Translations under genes and position numbers: made by a program | Part shown: piece after piece, positions 50,337-58,938 of the stretch | Layout: each line of letters starts with the position of its first letter | How positions within the stretch are numbered: the first letter of the stretch is position 1 | Source: Verrucomicrobiota bacterium | Lineage (GTDB): Bacteria > Verrucomicrobiota > Verrucomicrobiia > Opitutales > Opitutaceae | Direction of reading: 5' to 3' | DNA: 64,000 nucleotides | NCBI GenBank assembly: GCA_023428905.1 | Contig: JAEYWP010000024.1 | Location: forward strand, 1 to 64,000 | The notes under the pieces: generated by a model | What the model saw: only the letters and a program-made list of their open reading frames with translations | Databases searched by the model: none | Told to the model about the DNA's origin: nothing

Positions 50337-53300
50337 CTAACGGAAATCGTGGGAGGTGCCGGCGGGGAGATCGGCCTCGCGCAGGGGCTGGATATCCTCC
50401 ACGCGGATATGGATCACGCCGGCGAGATTCTGCAGCTTGCCGCGGATCAGCAGTGCGGGTTCCTGCGTGATGGTGAGGCGGTGCTTTTCAAAATACATCG
50501 GCGGCACCACGGCGTTGGCGATGCCGGTTTCGTCCTCCAGGCTGACAAACACAAAGCCCTTTGCAGTCCCGGGGCGCTGGCGGCAAATGACCGAGCCGGC
50601 GATGGTCACCTGCTCGCCATCGCGGGCGAGGGCGAGGTCACCGGCTGCGTACACGTCCTTCAACCGGTGGCGCAGCATCGCCATCGGATGCACCCCGGTC
50701 GTGAGCGACAGCCCAGCAAAATCGGCCGCGAGGCGCTCCGTGCGCGACATCGCCTCGAGGGGCACCAGGCTGTCCTCCTCCGTGGCAAAACGCTGGAAGA
50801 GACTCTCCTCCTGCGACCAGGCCGCCTCGACCTGCCACAGGGCGGCGCGGCGGTGCGAGGCGAGGGCGTTGAGCGCACCCACCGCCGCGAGGGCCCGTCG
50901 CTCCGGTGCGCTCAGATCGGTGCGCTGAAGAAAATCTCCGAGTGACGTGAATGGCCTCTCTTTGCGTGCGTCCAGGATCTGGCGCGCCGCCGCTTCGCGA
51001 AGGCCCTTCACGTAACACAGGCCGATGCGGAGCGTGCGATCGTCCAGGACGGTGCAGCGCCAGTCGGACTGGCAAACACACACCGGTTTGGCTCTCACGC
51101 CTGCGCGTCGTCGAAAATCCTGCAGGAGCGTGGCCGGGGAATAAAACCCCATCGGCTGGTTGTTCAAGAGCCCCGCAAGGAACTCTGCGGGACGGTGCAC
51201 CTTCATCCACGTGCTGGTGTAGGCGAGGAGGCCGAAGCTGATGGCGTGCGACTCCGGAAAACCGTAGGCCGCAAACGAGAGTGCGGCGTCGGTGAGCTTC
51301 TGAATCACGGTTTCGTTGCGCCCCTCCCGGCGCAGGGCGGCAACAAATTTGGCAAGCGCCCGCTGCAGCCGGGAATTATCGCGCGCGAAGCCCATCGCGC
51401 GGCGGAGTTCCTCCGCTTCACCGCCGGTGAAGTTGGCCAGCGTCATCCCCAGTTCGAGCATCTGCTCCTGGAAAAGCACAACGCCCAGGGTGCGCTTGAG
51501 GATGGGCTCGACCAGCGCGTCCACGCTGGGATCGAGGTATTCGATCTTTTCCAGTCCGTTGCGACGGCGGATCAGGGGGTGGGCGAGGTTTCCAACAATC
51601 GGACCGGGCCGGACGATCGCGACCTGCATCGCCACGTCGTAGAACGTGGACGGCTTCAGGCGCGGCAGCGTCGCCATCTGGGCGCGACTTTCGATCTGGA
51701 ACACGCCGACAGTCTCGGCGCGCTGCATCGCCTGATAGGTTGCGGGATCCTCCATGGTGATCTCGTGCAGGGCGGCGGGGCCGCGCCCGCGCTGGCGGCA
51801 GAGCTCCAGTGTGTCCTGCATCACCGCCATCATGCCCAGCCCCAGGAAATCCACTTTGATGATACCAAGGTCCTCGCAGTCGTCCTTGTCCCACTGGCAG
51901 ACCACCCGGCCGGGCATGGAGGCGGGTTCAAGGGGGACCACGGAATCGAGTGCCCCCTGGCAGATCACCATCCCGCCCGAGTGCTGGCCGAGGTGTCGGG
52001 GCAAACCGTGGATCTGCTGATAAAGCGTGAGCAGCGCCTCGCCGCGCGGGTGATTTTCCGGGATGCCCGCCATGACGAGCTGCTGTTTCAACGGCAGCGT
52101 GTGCGGGAAATCCCCATTGGCATAGAGGCTGGAGAACCGGTCCATCGCATCATCGGCGAAGCCGAGCACCTTGCCGATCTCGCGGACGGTGCTGCGTCCA
52201 CGGTAGGTGATGACGTTGGCGGTCATGGACGCACCGCGTGGGGCATAACGTCGATAGACTTCCTGGATCACACGTTCGCGCAGATCCCCGCTGGGAAGGT
52301 CGAGGTCGATGTCCGGCCAGGACGGACGCCCATCCGCCCCGACGCGCCCCTCGCTGAGGAAACGTTCAAAGAGGAGTCGGTTGTCCACTGGGTTGACGGC
52401 GGTGATGCCGAGACTGAAGCACACGGCGCTGTTGGCCGCACTGCCCCGGCCCTGGACGAGGATGCCGCGCTCGCGCGCCCAGCGGCAGATGTCCCAGACG
52501 ATCAGGAAATACCCGTCGAATCCCAGCTTGATGATGAGGGCGAGCTCCTTCTCCAGCTGGGCGCGCAGGGTGGGGGTGATTTCGCGAAAACGGGCGCGCG
52601 CCTCCTGATAGGTGACATCGCGCAGGAAACCGGCCTGGGTGCAGCCCGTGGGCACGGGGAAGTCGGGGAAACGGTAACCGAGATCCTTCAGGGTAAACTC
52701 GAGGCGGTCGGCCAGGCGCGCGGTGTTGATCAACGCCTCCGGCAGATCGCGGAAGAGGATCTGCATCTCGCCCGCGGTCTTCAGATGCCGCTCGTCATTG
52801 GCGGAGAGCCGCCGCCCGGCGGCGTCGAGGGTGGTGTGCAGGCGCAGGCAGCTGAAGACATCCGCGGCCTGCCGTTGGGCGCGGGTGGCGTAGGTCACGC
52901 CTCCGGTGGCCAGCAGGGGAAGGCGCTTTTTTTCCGCCAGGGTGGTGAGGAAGCGAATTTCGTTCTCCTCGCCGCGGATGCGGTGCCGCTGCAGTTCCAC
53001 GTAAAGCCGGTCCGATCCAAAAATCCGATACAACCGATCCAGCCCCTCCGCGGCGGCGGGTGCGCCGGCGCGACGCCAGGCCCGTCGCACCGGACCCTCC
53101 TCGTCGCCGGTCAGGGCGATGAGTCCGCCGGCGTGGTCCGCCAGTTCGCGCCAGGTGGCGAAGCAGGGCCGCTTGCGTTCCTGCGGGTCCACGCCCGGCT
53201 CAAGTTCCTCCCGGGGCGGCGCGCTCCGGCGTTCCGTCAGCTTCGCCTCCGTGATCAGGCGGCAGAGGTTCTGGTAACCGGCGCGGGTGGCGGCGAGCAG

Positions 53301-53528
53301 CGGCACCACGCTGCCGTCCTCCATCGTGAGTTCGGCCCCCACCAGGGGCCGGAATCCGTTTTCGCGGCCGGCATTGTAGAGGCGCGGCGCGCCGTAAACC
53401 CCGTCGCGGTCCAGCAGCGCGACGCCCGGCAGTTCAAGCTCCGCCACGTGGCGCGCCAGGTCCTCGGGAGCCGAGGACCCGCGCAGGAAACTGAAGGCAC
53501 TGCGGGCATGGAATTCGTGGTAAAGCAT
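50337..53528 (-). CDS. dnaE2: Error-prone DNA polymerase (DnaE2/ImuC)
   Basis: The 1063-residue C-family polymerase is the third mutasome subunit, used for lesion bypass after DNA damage. It begins with the PHP domain (EFHARSAFSFLRGSSAPEDLARHVAELELPGVALLDRDGVYGAPRLY) and carries the palm catalytic Asp pair in WPDIDLDLPSGDLRERVIQEVYRRY. The finger region QHSGGMVICQGALDSVVPLEPASMPGRVVCQWDKDDCEDLGIIKVDFLGLGMM and a C-terminal OB fold near GEQVTIAGSVICRQRP follow. The length is the DnaE2 type, shorter than replicative DnaE. It is the last gene of the lexA-imuA-imuB-dnaE2 operon and is preceded by a long inverted repeat. Confidence 0.95.
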   Translation of the reverse strand: MLYHEFHARSAFSFLRGSSAPEDLARHVAELELPGVALLDRDGVYGAPRLYNAGRENGFRPLVGAELTMEDGSVVPLLAATRAGYQNLCRLITEAKLTERRSAPPREELEPGVDPQERKRPCFATWRELADHAGGLIALTGDEEGPVRRAWRRAGAPAAAEGLDRLYRIFGSDRLYVELQRHRIRGEENEIRFLTTLAEKKRLPLLATGGVTYATRAQRQAADVFSCLRLHTTLDAAGRRLSANDERHLKTAGEMQILFRDLPEALINTARLADRLEFTLKDLGYRFPDFPVPTGCTQAGFLRDVTYQEARARFREITPTLRAQLEKELALIIKLGFDGYFLIVWDICRWARERGILVQGRGSAANSAVCFSLGITAVNPVDNRLLFERFLSEGRVGADGRPSWPDIDLDLPSGDLRERVIQEVYRRYAPRGASMTANVITYRGRSTVREIGKVLGFADDAMDRFSSLYANGDFPHTLPLKQQLVMAGIPENHPRGEALLTLYQQIHGLPRHLGQHSGGMVICQGALDSVVPLEPASMPGRVVCQWDKDDCEDLGIIKVDFLGLGMMAVMQDTLELCRQRGRGPAALHEITMEDPATYQAMQRAETVGVFQIESRAQMATLPRLKPSTFYDVAMQVAIVRPGPIVGNLAHPLIRRRNGLEKIEYLDPSVDALVEPILKRTLGVVLFQEQMLELGMTLANFTGGEAEELRRAMGFARDNSRLQRALAKFVAALRREGRNETVIQKLTDAALSFAAYGFPESHAISFGLLAYTSTWMKVHRPAEFLAGLLNNQPMGFYSPATLLQDFRRRAGVRAKPVCVCQSDWRCTVLDDRTLRIGLCYVKGLREAAARQILDARKERPFTSLGDFLQRTDLSAPERRALAAVGALNALASHRRAALWQVEAAWSQEESLFQRFATEEDSLVPLEAMSRTERLAADFAGLSLTTGVHPMAMLRHRLKDVYAAGDLALARDGEQVTIAGSVICRQRPGTAKGFVFVSLEDETGIANAVVPPMYFEKHRLTITQEPALLIRGKLQNLAGVIHIRVEDIQPLREADLPAGTSHDFR

Positions 53529-53549
53529 GGGGCGGTGCGGCTCATAAAT

Positions 53550-53613
53550 GGAAGGAGACTACGAATGAGCGGGCGCGGGCGGAGCCCGCCCCGCTCATTC
53601 GTAGTCTCCTTCC
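53550..53613. repeat. Long inverted repeat between imuB and dnaE2
   Basis: Bases 53550-53573 and 53590-53613 are perfect reverse complements (24 bases each, GGAAGGAGACTACGAATGAG and four more). The spacer holds a second, inner GCGGGC/GCCCGC pair. The right arm contains the last codons and stop of imuB, and the left arm lies in the imuB-dnaE2 gap. In the operon transcript it would form one strong hairpin, with no T-run, just upstream of the dnaE2 start. Confidence 0.85.
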
Positions 53614-55367
53614 AAATACCATAGTCCTTTTACCCGGGAGAGGCGGTAGAGGCCGCCGAGGGCGAGTTCGATGTCCCACTCCTCCCGCGCCCAGCCTTCC
53701 GGTTTCCACCAGTCGCCCGAGGTGCGCCAGGGGCCGCGGGCGGCGGCGATCGGGCTGTGCAGGGAGGAGCCGGAAAGAAAGATGGGGTCCCCGGTCGAGG
53801 TCAGTTCCACGTGGATGGCGAGCGGGGGCCGATACCGCCGGAGCGGCAGGCCGGTGGGTGGCCAGACGGGTAGACGGTCCAGCGCCGGCACCACGGGTGC
53901 GGGAGGCGCGAGCACGACGGCATCGGCGCGGTGGGTGTCTTCCAGGGCGGGGGTGCCGAGCCGCCCGCTTCCGACGATGGCGGTGACCCGCGCAAGGGTC
54001 TCGGAAAAACCGTGCGGGTCGCGCAGTCCGGTTTCAAACAACCCGGGCTGACGGGCGAGGGGGCGGGTGGGGGTGACGCCAAGCGAAACGCCGATCACCG
54101 CCGCATCGGTGCGGAGCGATTCGAGGTAGCTGGTGAGGGTGCGAAAAAGCACGTCCTCACGGGCGGTGGGCTCGGGCAGGCGGAAGCTGCGCTCGTGACG
54201 GGTCTCGTCCGCCAACACCAGGCCGAGCACGAGTTCGGCCGCGACAAAACCTGCGGTCCGGAGTTCGAGGGCGAGGCGATCGACGAAGCGGCGAAGCAGA
54301 AAAAGCACGCCGTCGGTGGTCTCCACCTCGTATTCAAGTTCCATCGACGCGTGAAACTCCGCTGCGCGCGTGTGGGCACGCAGGGGGCGGGGTGCGCCAC
54401 CCCGGGCACGCTCCCAGAGTGCCTGCCCTTCCGCTCCCAGCCGCCGCACCACCTCCTGCTGCGGAAGGGAGGTGAACTGGCCGAGGGTGGTGATGCCCCA
54501 GCCGCGCAGGATCGCGTCCAGGGCGCTTCCTGGAGACGCCACGGCCAGCGGCAGGGGATGCAGAAAAGCGGAGGCGTTTTCCACCGTGCGCACCGCGGTG
54601 GTCTGGTGCGCGGCATACAGGGCCAGCAGGGGGGTGTCGGCGATCCCTCCGGTGGCATGCAGGCCTTGCTCCCGCAACTGGCAGACCGCACGCCCGAGAT
54701 GGGAGGACCGGTCTGCGGCGTTTACCCCGGAAAGGTCGATGGTGCAGACGCCCGGGGCCGTGTCCTCGATCAGGGGCGCGACGTCCAGCCCGCAGATCAG
54801 GAGCAACTGCCGGGCCTCCTCCTCCGCCCCGGGAGAACGCGAGCGCAGGAGAATGCACCCGCAGCGGGCCTGGGCCTGGGGCGCGGTCATGCCGATTTCC
54901 ACCCCCGCCGCGCGTGCCGCGGCATTGGCCTGGAGGATCAGCGCCTTGCGGGTGTCGGAGGAAACGAGGGCGAAGGGGTGAGAGGTGGCGAGGGGGCGGT
55001 CGGCCGCGCGGCGCACCTCCTCCGCCTCGGTCCTCCGCGCGGGGGCGGCATCGGCGGTGGAAGGACGCGAGGAGCCCGTGCCGCGCGGAAGGTCAAAGGA
55101 CGCATGCTGCAGGGCCTCGGACATCGGGGCGACCGGGAGCGGTGACGAAGCCGGCCCCTCCTCTGCCTGCGGCTCAGGGACAGAGAGATCCAGTTCCGGC
55201 TGTATCAGACGGGGCACGACACCGGAGGGCATTGCCGGGGAGGCGCCCGTCCCCGGCTTGGCGGGACCGGACGACGCCGGGGCGTCGGCGTCTGCGCGCG
55301 ACGGCAGCGACTCCAGCCGCAACACCGCCTGGAGAAAAAAATCCGGAACATGGAGGACGGCGTACAT
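53595..55367 (-). CDS. imuB: ImuB, inactive Y-family polymerase-like mutasome subunit
   Basis: The 590-residue protein keeps the Y-family fold but not its catalytic acids: the first strand reads LHVPDFFLQ (no VDMD Asp pair) and the later motif is CTIDLSG, where SIDE is expected, so it is a non-catalytic hub. A beta-clamp motif, QPGLF at about residues 440-444, is followed by the standard ImuB C-terminal GRLGTPALEDTHRADAV. Residues 21-128 are a proline- and alanine-rich insertion of about 100 residues compared with usual ImuB. The start overlaps imuA (TGATG). The partner is DnaE2. Confidence 0.88.
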   Translation of the reverse strand: MYAVLHVPDFFLQAVLRLESLPSRADADAPASSGPAKPGTGASPAMPSGVVPRLIQPELDLSVPEPQAEEGPASSPLPVAPMSEALQHASFDLPRGTGSSRPSTADAAPARRTEAEEVRRAADRPLATSHPFALVSSDTRKALILQANAAARAAGVEIGMTAPQAQARCGCILLRSRSPGAEEEARQLLLICGLDVAPLIEDTAPGVCTIDLSGVNAADRSSHLGRAVCQLREQGLHATGGIADTPLLALYAAHQTTAVRTVENASAFLHPLPLAVASPGSALDAILRGWGITTLGQFTSLPQQEVVRRLGAEGQALWERARGGAPRPLRAHTRAAEFHASMELEYEVETTDGVLFLLRRFVDRLALELRTAGFVAAELVLGLVLADETRHERSFRLPEPTAREDVLFRTLTSYLESLRTDAAVIGVSLGVTPTRPLARQPGLFETGLRDPHGFSETLARVTAIVGSGRLGTPALEDTHRADAVVLAPPAPVVPALDRLPVWPPTGLPLRRYRPPLAIHVELTSTGDPIFLSGSSLHSPIAAARGPWRTSGDWWKPEGWAREEWDIELALGGLYRLSRVKGLWYLEGDYE

Positions 55368-56020
55368 CAAACGGCCTCCTGTTCCCATTGCCGGCGCTGG
55401 CGGCTCAACTCGACGGGCAAGGCCTCCACCAGGAGAGCACGGGGCTGGTCGAGGTCCGGCAGGCCGAAGGAGTGGGAGAGGGTGAAGCGCAAAAGGGCGC
55501 TGGGGATCAGGGCCCGGGGCGTTTCCACCAGGAGCGGGAGTTCGTTCTGCTCGGCGGCGCGCTGCAGCCGGTACCAGGCGGTGGGGGGCTCCTGACGCAG
55601 TTCGCGTTCGGACTGCCGCCGGAGGTCCAGGATGATCAGCCCGAAGTTGGCATCGCGGGCCAGGAGGTCGGCCGCCTGCATCACCTGGCGAAAGGACTGG
55701 CAGCGCACCCACACCAAATGGGCGAGCTCGTCCTGGCTGAAGGACTGCGGATCAAAGCTGTCGGACCCATCGATCAAGGCGACCCGCAAGCGCTGCTGGC
55801 GGCACATCTCGAGGATACGGGCAAGCAGGAGCATGCCGCCGGAACTCGGCGCCGCGCACACCACCTCCGTCACCGCGCCCACCGGGAGTCCACCGGTGGC
55901 GTCATCGATTGCAGCCACACCGGTGGGCACACAGCGTGCGCGTGCGGCCGGCGACGCCTGGGGAAAGCGGCGGGCCAGCAGGTCGCGAAGCGCGAGCAGT
56001 TTTTCCGGCGTGGCGGACAT
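55367..56020 (-). CDS. imuA: ImuA, RecA-like mutasome subunit
   Basis: The 217-residue protein is a RecA/SulA-like ATPase-fold subunit of the mutasome. It shows VPTGVAAIDDATGGLPVGAVTEVVCAAPSSGGMLLLARILE, where the P-loop is replaced by APSSGGM, then VALIDGSDSFDPQSFSQDELAHLVWVRCQSFRQVMQAADLLARDANFGLIILDLR and a basic helical end. The loss of the Walker A lysine suggests it does not hydrolyse ATP, as in other ImuA proteins. It lies between lexA (30-base gap) and imuB. Confidence 0.85.
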   Translation of the reverse strand: MSATPEKLLALRDLLARRFPQASPAARARCVPTGVAAIDDATGGLPVGAVTEVVCAAPSSGGMLLLARILEMCRQQRLRVALIDGSDSFDPQSFSQDELAHLVWVRCQSFRQVMQAADLLARDANFGLIILDLRRQSERELRQEPPTAWYRLQRAAEQNELPLLVETPRALIPSALLRFTLSHSFGLPDLDQPRALLVEALPVELSRQRRQWEQEAV

Positions 56021-56050
56021 GAAGGAAAGCGGGCTGGAAACGACGGCAGG

Positions 56051-56653
56051 TCACGTTTGGCGCCGGAGCAGGCCGACCATCACACCCTGGATCACCAGTT
56101 CGTCCGCCGGCAGCAGATCGGGATACCGCGGGTTCTCCGCCCGCAGGTACGGGCGCTGCCCCTCCAACAGGTAGCGCTTCAAGGTGGATTCGCCGTCGAT
56201 CAGGGCGGCGACAATGTCGCGCGGGCGCGGCTCGCGCGGGCTGAGAAACACCAGGTCACCCTCCAGGATGCCGGCCCCCGTCATGGAGTCGCCGCGTACG
56301 GTCAGCGCGTAAACCGTCGTGCCCGGGCGGATACCGAGGGTGGCGAGATCAACCCCGACATGGCTGTCGGGTTCCTGCACTGCGTCGACCGGCAAACCGG
56401 CCGGGATCGTGCCGTAGAGGGGGATGCGCGTGGAAGGCGCCGAAAGGCCGGCGGAGGAGACAAAGGAGCGGGACTTGCCCGGAAGCCGCTTGAGCACGCC
56501 CTTCTTGTCCAATGCCTGGAGGTGGCGCGAGACGGCGAAGGGGCTCGCGAACTTGAAGCGCGCCTGGATCTCGCGCAGCGTCGGAAAAACGCCGTGCTGC
56601 GCCTGGTGCGAAAGCACGTAGTCCAGGATCTCCTGTTGGCGGGGCGTGAGCAT
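56051..56653 (-). CDS. lexA: LexA repressor
   Basis: The 200-residue SOS repressor has a winged helix-turn-helix at residues 1-65 (LTPRQQEILDYVLSHQAQHGVFPTLREIQ and SPFAVSRHLQALDKKGVLKR). The self-cleavage domain shows the cut site Ala85-Gly86 (GTIPAGLP), the catalytic Ser123 (GDSMTGAGI) and Lys159 (STLKRYLL). On DNA damage RecA filaments provoke the cut and free the operon. The ATG at 56653 lies three bases from the operator. It is the first gene of the lexA-imuA-imuB-dnaE2 operon, so it controls itself and the mutasome. Confidence 0.95.
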   Translation of the reverse strand: MLTPRQQEILDYVLSHQAQHGVFPTLREIQARFKFASPFAVSRHLQALDKKGVLKRLPGKSRSFVSSAGLSAPSTRIPLYGTIPAGLPVDAVQEPDSHVGVDLATLGIRPGTTVYALTVRGDSMTGAGILEGDLVFLSPREPRPRDIVAALIDGESTLKRYLLEGQRPYLRAENPRYPDLLPADELVIQGVMVGLLRRQT

Positions 56654-56655
56654 AG

Positions 56656-56669
56656 TGTTCACTTGAACA
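56656..56669 (-). promoter_or_regulatory. LexA operator (SOS box) of lexA
   Basis: TGTTCACTTGAACA is the core of a perfect 20-base palindrome at 56653-56672. It fits TGTTC-N4-GAACA, the form I recall for Verrucomicrobia. It begins three bases from the lexA start codon, so LexA bound here would cover the start of the message. There is no room for a Shine-Dalgarno. Confidence 0.85.
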
Positions 56670-56785
56670 CTAGATCGGCCCAAAGCAATGCCTCTTGAGG
56701 AGGGAATTTCTAAGTCGCGGAGTGCCCGCGGCATGTGCGCGCCGTTAAAAAACGGACGCCGCGCCCGCGGGGCAGGCCCCCGTCG

Positions 56786-57244
56786 CTAGACGGAGGCGAG
56801 GGCTGCCTCGGCTTCGCTTTCGTCAGGGACGACGGGGGCGCTGCCAACGCGGAAATCACCGCGCAATTGTTTGAGAGCGTATTTTTCGCGGTCGATCTCT
56901 CGCCGGGTGCGCACGCCCAGGCGTCGCAAGAGCGGCAGGGGCGGGCACCAGCCCTGGACGCCGTGGAGCAGGAGGAAGCCCATCACCGTCCCGGAAAGCC
57001 AATACCACTTCCGGTCGACCGTCGCACCCAGTGCCAGGCCCAGCAGGGCGAGGGTGGAGGCATTGGTTTCCAGCACCCGCTCCACGTCCCACTCCTGGTC
57101 CAGTTCCTCGATTCGCTGCGTGATCTCGAAGGGGGTTCGGCCGGCGTAGGCGCGGATGCGGTCCTCGATCTGGGTGTCGATCCGTGCGTTCACATGAGCG
57201 GCGGTATGCCGTCTCACCCGTTCTGGAGTATCAATCGTGATCAT
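56786..57244 (-). CDS. DUF2892-type membrane protein
   Basis: The 152-residue protein has a helical soluble N-terminal part (RRHTAAHVNARIDTQIEDRIRAYAGRTPFEITQRIEELDQEWDVERVLE). The central part is a DUF2892/YgaP-like membrane segment: TNASTLALLGLALGATVDRKWYWLSGTVMGFLLLHGVQGWCPPLPLLRRLGVRT. The GWCPP turn and LGVRT end are typical. The last 35 residues are soluble and acidic. In YgaP this segment is joined to a rhodanese domain, which is absent here. Its role is unclear. It is downstream of the divergent lexA start region. Confidence 0.8.
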   Translation of the reverse strand: MITIDTPERVRRHTAAHVNARIDTQIEDRIRAYAGRTPFEITQRIEELDQEWDVERVLETNASTLALLGLALGATVDRKWYWLSGTVMGFLLLHGVQGWCPPLPLLRRLGVRTRREIDREKYALKQLRGDFRVGSAPVVPDESEAEAALASV

Positions 57245-57333
57245 CCGCTACCTTAGCCATCGGTAAAAACCGCGCCAGTTCCGCGTCTCCCGGACCTGTT
57301 ATCGGGAGCCGGCCCCAAGACCACGGAAGATTG

Positions 57334-57416
57334 AACCACGGATGGACACGGGTGTACACGGATCAAGATCCCGTGGGCGATCGCTTGGCCTCCGTATCCC
57401 TGTTAATCCGTGGTTA
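57334..57416. repeat. Third inverted unit of the CACGGAT family
   Basis: ACCACGGATGGACACGGGTG plus ACACGGAT (57334-57363) and the reversed arm TCCGTATCCCTGTTAATCCG TGGTTA (57391-57416) bound a unit of about 83 bases just past gmhB. Step spacing of about 11 bases and the arm wording match the units at 50047-50303. Confidence 0.7.
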
Positions 57417-57427
57417 CTTCCTCCTCG

Positions 57428-57952
57428 TCACAGGGTGGCGGCGAAGGAGGCGAAATCTGGATACACGGGGAAGGGCGGGAGGCCGGTGGCGGCCCAGGCG
57501 TCGGCGGTGAGTTTTCCGTGGCAGATACCGGCGACGTTGATCCGTGCGGCGAGGCCTGCCTCGATGTCGCTCTCGCGGTCGCCCACCATGGTGCACTGCC
57601 TCGGGTCCAGGGCGTGCGCCTCGATCATCTCGAGGATGAAACGGGGCGAAGGCTTGCGATACACCGCAGGCTGGTCGGGTGCCTCCGGAGCCATGCATTC
57701 ACCGGCGAAAAGCGGCCGCTCCAGGCCCAGCAGTTCCTCCATCCGCGCATTCACCCGCAAGGCGTCGGCCATGGTGTAATACCCGCGGCCGATGCCCGAC
57801 TGGTTGGAAAAGAGGAAAAGCTTGTAGCCGCGTTCGCGCGCTCGCCGGAGCCCCTGCGCCACGCCGGGGAGGATTTCCACCCCGGCCGGGTCGCTGAGAT
57901 AATGTTTGTCGGCGATGAGGGTGCCGTCGCGGTCCAGGAAAAGGGCCTTCAT
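57428..57952 (-). CDS. gmhB: D-glycero-beta-D-manno-heptose 1,7-bisphosphate 7-phosphatase
   Basis: The HAD phosphatase removes the 7-phosphate in the route to ADP-L-glycero-D-manno-heptose, a building block of the LPS core. It shows the nucleophile motif ALFLDRDGTLIADKHYLSDP, LFLFSNQSGIGRGYY (motif II with Ser/Asn), RKPSPRFILEMI (Lys) and MVGDRESDIEAG (Asp pair). The usual zinc-binding cysteine loop of GmhB is not obvious. The ATG at 57952 is used; 57970 would overlap the kinase gene. It follows the heptose kinase in one transcript. Confidence 0.9.
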   Translation of the reverse strand: MKALFLDRDGTLIADKHYLSDPAGVEILPGVAQGLRRARERGYKLFLFSNQSGIGRGYYTMADALRVNARMEELLGLERPLFAGECMAPEAPDQPAVYRKPSPRFILEMIEAHALDPRQCTMVGDRESDIEAGLAARINVAGICHGKLTADAWAATGLPPFPVYPDFASFAATL

Positions 57953-57956
57953 CCGC

Positions 57957-58937
57957 TCAGCAGTCGACATATTTGACCAGCTCTTCCGGGGTCACGGTGG
58001 CGGTGCCGATCTTGCCGACCACCACGCCCGACGCCGCGTTGGCAAAATGCGCGGCGGTCTCGAGGTCGACCTTGGCCGCGAGCGCCAGCACGAGGGTGGC
58101 CAGGGCGGTGTCGCCCGCGCCGGAGACATCGAAGACTTCGCGGGCGGCGGTCGGAATCGTTTTTCCCACCCGGCCATCCTGCGAAAGGAGCATGCCGTCC
58201 TCACTGAGGGTGATCACGAGGTTGCGTGTGCGGTACAGCTCGTGGAGACGGGCGCAGACCTGCTCGGCAGGGAAGGGCGCGTGCGGCTCGGGGGTGATCC
58301 CGGCCAGCTGGAGAGCCTCGCGGCGATTGGGCGTGATCAGGTCAAGGTCGCTGAACCGGAGCGGACGCTTCGGTTTGGGGTCGAGGGCGGTGAACTTGCC
58401 GGCGGCGCGCGCCAGGCGCGTCACGCTCTCCACCACCTGGTCGGAAAGGATGCCCTTGGCGTAGTCGGAAAAAATGACGGCGTCGTGCGCCTGCACCGCC
58501 GGTCCGAAGAGGGAGTCCACCGACGCCGGGTCCAGACGGTAGGCGGAAGGCGGGGCCTCGCGGTCCAGGCGGCAGAGCTGCTGGTGCTGCACCAGTACCC
58601 GGGTCTTCACGATGGTCGCGCCGGTGCCAGGTGTGGTGATGGTCTTGATGCCCTTTTCAGCGAGCAGTCGCGAGAGGTGCTGGCCGGCCTCGTCCTTCCC
58701 GAAATACCCCGCCACGGTGCACTGCGCGCCGAGGGAGGCGATGTTCAGGGCAACGTTGGCCGCGCCGCCCGCCGTGTGGCTGTCGCGGGCGATGTCGACC
58801 ACCGGGACGGGCGCCTCGGGAGAGATGCGGGTGGCATCACCCCAGATGTAGTGGTCCAGCATGACATCCCCGATGACGAGGATGCGCAGGGCGGGAAGCT
58901 TCTCCAGCAGAGACTTGGCGGCGGACGGTGTGATCAT
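57957..58937 (-). CDS. rfaE1: Heptose 7-phosphate kinase (HldE N-terminal type, RfaE1)
   Basis: The 326-residue PfkB-type kinase phosphorylates heptose 7-phosphate in LPS core synthesis. It starts ILVIGDVMLDHYIWGDATRISPEAPVPVV, continues with GGAANVALNIASLGAQCTVAGYFGKDEAG, and ends with the catalytic DVSGAGDTALATLVLALA. It has the kinase domain only: the nucleotidyltransferase half found in fused HldE proteins is missing and should be a separate gene elsewhere. gmhB follows directly, so both heptose steps are in one operon. Confidence 0.92.
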   Translation of the reverse strand: MITPSAAKSLLEKLPALRILVIGDVMLDHYIWGDATRISPEAPVPVVDIARDSHTAGGAANVALNIASLGAQCTVAGYFGKDEAGQHLSRLLAEKGIKTITTPGTGATIVKTRVLVQHQQLCRLDREAPPSAYRLDPASVDSLFGPAVQAHDAVIFSDYAKGILSDQVVESVTRLARAAGKFTALDPKPKRPLRFSDLDLITPNRREALQLAGITPEPHAPFPAEQVCARLHELYRTRNLVITLSEDGMLLSQDGRVGKTIPTAAREVFDVSGAGDTALATLVLALAAKVDLETAAHFANAASGVVVGKIGTATVTPEELVKYVDC

Positions 58938-58938
58938 C

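Noticed and set aside
51195..53624. 809-codon + strand frame across dnaE2
   Set aside because: Antisense of dnaE2. High GC at third positions leaves few stops on the other strand; the product has no recognisable domain.
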